32,911 nucleotides of DNA from Fragilaria crotonensis (taxonomy: Eukaryota; Bacillariophyta; Fragilariophyceae; Fragilariales; Fragilariaceae): NCBI GenBank assembly GCA_022925895.1, contig JAKSYS010000691.1, forward strand, positions 1 through 32,911, written 5' to 3'. Of the stretch, positions 29,501 to 32,911 are shown one piece after another. The first letter of the stretch is position 1. Each line of letters starts with the position of its first letter. The translations under genes were made by a program, and so were the position numbers. The notes under the pieces were generated by a model. The model saw only the letters and a list, made by a program, of their open reading frames with translations. It searched no databases and was not told where the DNA came from.

Positions 29501-32466
29501 TTGGTTTCAGATTCTGGGGAGGTGATCAGAGCGATACCTCATCATGATCTCAAGTGCGGACTCGCAAGCGAAAGTCGATCGTCACGTGTTCGCTCGCTGA
29601 GCGAGAGGGTTGCTGCCAGTTCTAGGGATCGATCTTTTCGAATGATCGCTCTGCGAAGCCTTGCGAGTGGTGATGAAGATACCGGTCATTCACAAGCCTC
29701 AGAAATCGGAGTCTTAAAGCGAAGCTGGTCTGCTCTCTCTCTACTAGACCAGTTGTCTCCGATTGATCTAAACGTCAGCAGCGGAAACAACGGGGTGAAC
29801 TCTGAGAAGTCCACCATCAAGTGCAGCGTCGCCGGGATTGACACCAAAATTGTGATTTCAGCCTCTCATGTCGAGAAGTCTCCTCAGTTTCGTTTCCTTT
29901 TCGGTGTGAATGATAGTAAGCCTTCCTACGACCTCGGATCGCGCGACATTACTCTCGTCTCAGCATTTCAGCAACTGTCAGAGAAGATGAACCACCACGA
30001 TTCTGAAAGGCTGAACGCCGACCACAAAGTTGTGCTATACTTCAGTCTAGACATGAAAAGGGCCGCTTCTCGTTTTGAAATTGCCGACAAAAACCTGATG
30101 GATTCTCAAATTTTCGGACGCGCTGGGAGAACGGCTTTAGAATCTCGATCCTCGCATGGTTCGCATCTACAAAGAATGCTTGAAATGGGTGATGTATTGG
30201 AGGAAATCCACCCCTCTCCATCCTGGACCGACGAGGCTGAAACAATGACTTTGAATTGTATGCAGATGATTGATTCAATTGGTAGATATGTTCACGAAAG
30301 GACATCGGCTGCTGGGGCTATCGACCGATCCAAAACAGGCAATCGCTTGTGTTCGACGTAGTGGAGGCTTCGCTCGAATCGCGATCTCTCACTGACAAGC
30401 TATCCGCCCAGCTGGACCAGAGCCTCGCCGTTGTAAGTGGAGTACTGCCTCCTTGGTGCACTGAGTTACCATCTCTGGCTCCGCGCCTCTTTAGCTATGA
30501 TTCAAGACGCCAGCTTCTCGAACGCACAGCTTTCGGAGTGTCTCGTGCTGCGATGAGGTTACAGGAGGCGAAGGTCAATGTTGGCCCGTTGAGACAGCGA
30601 ATGACTGCATTAAGGGGACGCGCTGTTGAGCTTGTCAGCGAAGCATTTTCTGGCGGAGCGGAAGATCCAACTGCCCTGCAATTGCAAGCAGATGAGTTAT
30701 ACGGAATGGAAGAAGCCCTTGGGGCTAGGGTCCATGCGGCTTTTCGAGCCCAAGGGTGGCGCGAGCGGTCACTCCAGTGTGCCAAAGCTGCCGTAAGGCG
30801 AGACAAACTCCTCTCTGATGCCGCAACAGTAATGGAACGATACGCTGGTGACAGCATGATCCGACAGCGGCGTCTGGAAATACGTTTCAGCGGCGAATCA
30901 GGATTCGATGCGGCGTCTGGAGACGAGGCAGGTGTAACAAGGGGATTTTTCGCTGATGTTGCCGAAGCTTTATTATGCTGTCAGCATGTTTCGCCCTCAA
31001 CCCATCGTCCATCGTGTCCTCCTGATTTTGGGTCGTCAATGCAGACGTACCCGTTCACGCCAACAAATGTGGATCTGGATGAACAGTCTTCACGGCTTCC
31101 ACTTTGGATTCCCGATCTCGATTCCACAGGTAAGGTGGTAATCCCTACTCCAAGAGCGAATTCACGAAGTACACCTGGTGTCTATCCACGACCATTGTCG
31201 CAGGACGATCCCCAGATGGAGGCCGTCAAAGAACAATTCCGGTTCATGGGTCGGGTCTTCGCGTGTGCACTTCGAGAGCGCTTCATGTTCCCTTTACCCT
31301 TAAGCTGTTCATTCCTTAGATTAGTGCAAATTTACGCTGAAGGTCGCGGAGATGCATCACTGGAAAACAATGCGGAATATGGGACTCCCCGAGGTTGTGC
31401 AAAAAAAACGCCAGATTGCACAGCCTCGCGACCGGTAGAAGATGACGCTACTGATGAATATAGTCTGGAAGAGAACACGCCAACAACCGGGAGCACGTTC
31501 GCAAGGGAAGCTGACGGTGGGGCTAGTCGAAGGCGGGCCTGTGACTCGCTTCAAGGTCTCGTTTCTCTAGATCTGCCAAGACCAGGATTTCTTGGCGGTG
31601 AAGTTTATGCCGTTGAGCAGCATATATGCACAGAACTTGATGTAATTGATGCCATGAACCTCTCCGAATCCGAGACGGCGAAGCGCTATGCCGAGGTAGC
31701 CGCGAATCCCAAATTCGCGCAGACAGGCTTCGGAAAGTCCTACGAATGCTCGTTTGAGGAATACATGGAAGGAAAAACTTTTGTTGATCCTCTGGACTCT
31801 TCTCAAGGCCCTCTGGCCACGCCACTTTGCACCAACGGACATGAACGTGAGGTGAACATATTCAACGTTCGCGAATGGGTAAGGCTAGCGAAGCAATTCA
31901 TTCTCGTTGATGGAGTGATTGAGCAAGCTAAGGCATTTCGAGAAGGCGTCGATGACTTCTTTCCGACCACGTACCTTCGACTGTTCACAGTGTCTGAACT
32001 ACAACGGGATGTGTGCGGTGGCAGCGACAATGTAGATCAATGGAATGAAGAGGATATCAGAAGACTTTTCAAGATGGACTCGCGAAAGGTGCAACGGAGG
32101 CGTTGGTGGGTGTCGCAGCTATCGGAGGTGAAGGTGGTGCGACTCAGTCGACGATTCGCTTCATCGTCGCCGACTATCGGCTTTCTCAGTAAGACTCTCT
32201 TGAGAGCACACCAACCCAACGGCGCCAGTTCCTCAACTTTGTCACGAGTGTGCCTATTCTCACCCAGGTGAGATCGAAGTTGTTCCGATTTTATCACCTT
32301 CTGGAGAGTTCTTGCCCTTGAGAGATAACTGTCTGCCAAGGGCAAACACTGCGCACGTCGCTTGTACCTTCCCAAGTTCGAGAGCTACGAAAGCTTCTCC
32401 TCAGTACTGTGGTCCGTCATAAATGAAGAAAGCAGATTCAAAGGCTTTTATGAGTGGAGGGGCTGA
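23439..32466 (+). CDS. Large multidomain HECT E3 ubiquitin ligase (HECTD1/UFD4/TRIP12-like), with frame breaks
   Basis: Inferred exons: 23439-23571, 23971-24955, 25028-25350, 25449-25632 and 25701-32466. Introns of 399, 72, 98 and 68 nt, all GT-AG, keep phase at every junction. Domains in order: RanBP2-type zinc finger, SPRY, Mib/HERC2-like PGDRGQVVEV, ankyrin repeats, a Cys-rich ZZ-like finger, two Tudor-like segments, a UFD4/TRIP12-type pre-HECT block (PPWCTELPSLAPRLF, TAFGVSRAAMRLQ), and HECT. The enzyme would accept ubiquitin on a HECT cysteine and pass it to substrates. Ankyrin plus Mib plus HECT resembles HECTD1. The last exon needs at least 14 single-base frame corrections plus one in-frame TAA. 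Many corrections add a base to a run, which favours sequence error, but a decaying gene is possible. The link to the first exon is less certain because of its longer intron. Confidence 0.75.
24480..24955 (+). other. SPRY domain of the HECT gene
   Basis: GFRVAFKRPFRETGKSLGGG, then YLVGVTTSSFSSF, SLFWGIDDNG, VVVDTESRTLTFWRDGDILG and YPVAVPFNAGAMV follow the SPRY/B30.2 strand pattern: a W-G-x-D core, then x-D-x-x-x-R-T-L-x-F-W-x-D-G. SPRY domains bind partner proteins and would supply substrate recognition. Confidence 0.75.
27035..27250 (+). other. Ankyrin repeat segment of the HECT gene, with a one-base frame break
   Basis: VNARDEDGMPL in one frame continues as ALAIHLGCSTAIVSYLMRNGA one frame over, together a textbook ankyrin unit (D-x-DG-x-PL-x-LAI-x-x-G). 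The break falls in CCGCTTTGC near 27078. Reading one T fewer restores the repeat. Confidence 0.7.
28010..28165 (+). other. ZZ/C1-like Cys-rich zinc finger of the HECT gene
   Basis: Four Cys pairs, CPKC, CDLC, CREC and CEDC, are spaced with His and aromatic residues as in ZZ or C1-like fingers. A frame break sits in the G-run of GATCGGGGGTTT near 28105, between the second and third pair. Confidence 0.65.
30840..32466 (+). other. HECT catalytic domain
   Basis: The N-lobe opens with LEIRFSGESGFDAASGDEAG and VTRGFFADVAEALL. QFRFMGRVFACALRERFMFPL is the conserved linker helix, and VNIFNVREWVRLAKQF with GVDDFFPTTYLRLFTVSEL leads to the C-lobe. The C-lobe is split by breaks near 32087 (A-run), 32266 (C-run) and 32350. 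QRRQFLNFVTSVP and CLPRANT then C-ARRLYLPKFESYESF give the active-site context, with the catalytic Cys codon TGC at 32350-32352. An in-frame TAA lies at 32190-32192. Confidence 0.8.
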
Positions 32467-32911
32467 AGCGATCTCTACGATGCCTACCAGGGAAAGAATG
32501 ATACCAGGACTAACTCATTTACGACGTACTGTAGTATGTGCGATCGATGCGAGGTTCTGGAAGGAGTCGGGTGAGCCAAATGCGCCTCGTTCGTGGGCCG
32601 ATAAGTCTTCTTGTCACGGTCTCAAATCGTGTCGTCGTGACCTAAGATGTATTAGAGATAGGTGGGAGCTCATTCACTTCTAACTTCCCAATACACTGGA
32701 CATCGAACTGCGTAACTTGAGTACAACAACCTGTACCAAGCCAGTACTTGTACCTCGTATGAATAGAGTAACTAATACTTGGACCTACTGTAACGGTGTC
32801 CCTACTCTAGAGAGAATACTACAGTACCAGACTGGGTACTTGCACCGTCATATCATTCATTTACGGCGTACACTTTCATTAATAAGCGAGTTACATGGGT
32901 TAATGCTTAAT
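32467..32911. other. Intergenic region after the HECT gene
   Basis: No supported gene. The stretch 32720-32850 again shows AGTACTTGTACC-type motifs. Presumed HECT 3' UTR and spacer. Confidence 0.5.

Noticed and set aside
32423-32683. 86-codon ORF at the HECT 3' end
   Set aside because: Starts inside the HECT coding end in another frame and shows no domain. A shadow ORF.
1-32911. tRNA, rRNA, CRISPR array or bacterial operon features
   Set aside because: I found no cloverleaf, rRNA-like segment or regularly spaced identical repeats, and introns and gene types are eukaryotic.

Overview
The window looks like nuclear DNA of a diatom or close stramenopile. The evidence is Ty1/Copia retrotransposons whose proteins resemble diatom CoDi elements, short GT-AG introns of about 60-100 nt (often GTGAGT or GTAAGT donors), and compact eukaryotic genes: tubulin cofactor C, MPS1 kinase, a large HECT ligase and membrane RING proteins. 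The lineage assignment is inference from protein character; no rRNA or organelle marker is present.

Left third (1-8281). A decayed minus-strand Copia element enters from the left edge: gag, zinc knuckle, protease and integrase remnants are visible, and the RT would lie outside. Its leader carries an array of small stem-loops that mostly share a 3-nt GGA loop (4185-4475). A TenI/ThiE-fold gene follows (5025-5918), then an intronless membrane RING-H2 gene on the minus strand (6353-7102). Next is a 720-bp non-autonomous TIR element bounded by TA (7353-8072).

Middle (8282-16251). An apparently intact, recently inserted Copia element has two identical 88-bp LTRs, a 5-bp target duplication CAGTC, a candidate half-tRNA primer site, a polypurine tract and one 2535-codon gag-pol ORF. 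It landed in GTAC-rich intergenic DNA between two tandem RING-H2 paralogs. The right-hand paralog (16770-17520, minus) has an 88-nt intron that the left-hand paralog lacks.

Right half (17521-32911). A shared intergenic region with a TGACGTCA palindrome separates the second RING gene from a divergent TBCC gene (18472-19601). An MPS1/TTK spindle-checkpoint kinase gene (20107-22777) and a 9-kb multidomain HECT E3 gene (23439-32466) follow on the plus strand. The HECT gene reads RanBP2-type zinc finger, SPRY, Mib/HERC2-like, ankyrin, ZZ-like zinc finger, Tudor-like segments, HECT. All three genes contain single-base frame breaks. Many are repaired by adding one base to an existing run, which looks more like residual sequencing deletions than gene death, although the 7.6-kb gag-pol ORF has none.

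Two themes connect the host genes: ubiquitin ligation (two RINGs and a HECT) and microtubule/mitosis functions (TBCC, MPS1). No operon-like linkage is implied. Intergenic gaps share a dense GTAC-containing palindromic texture that is absent from exons.
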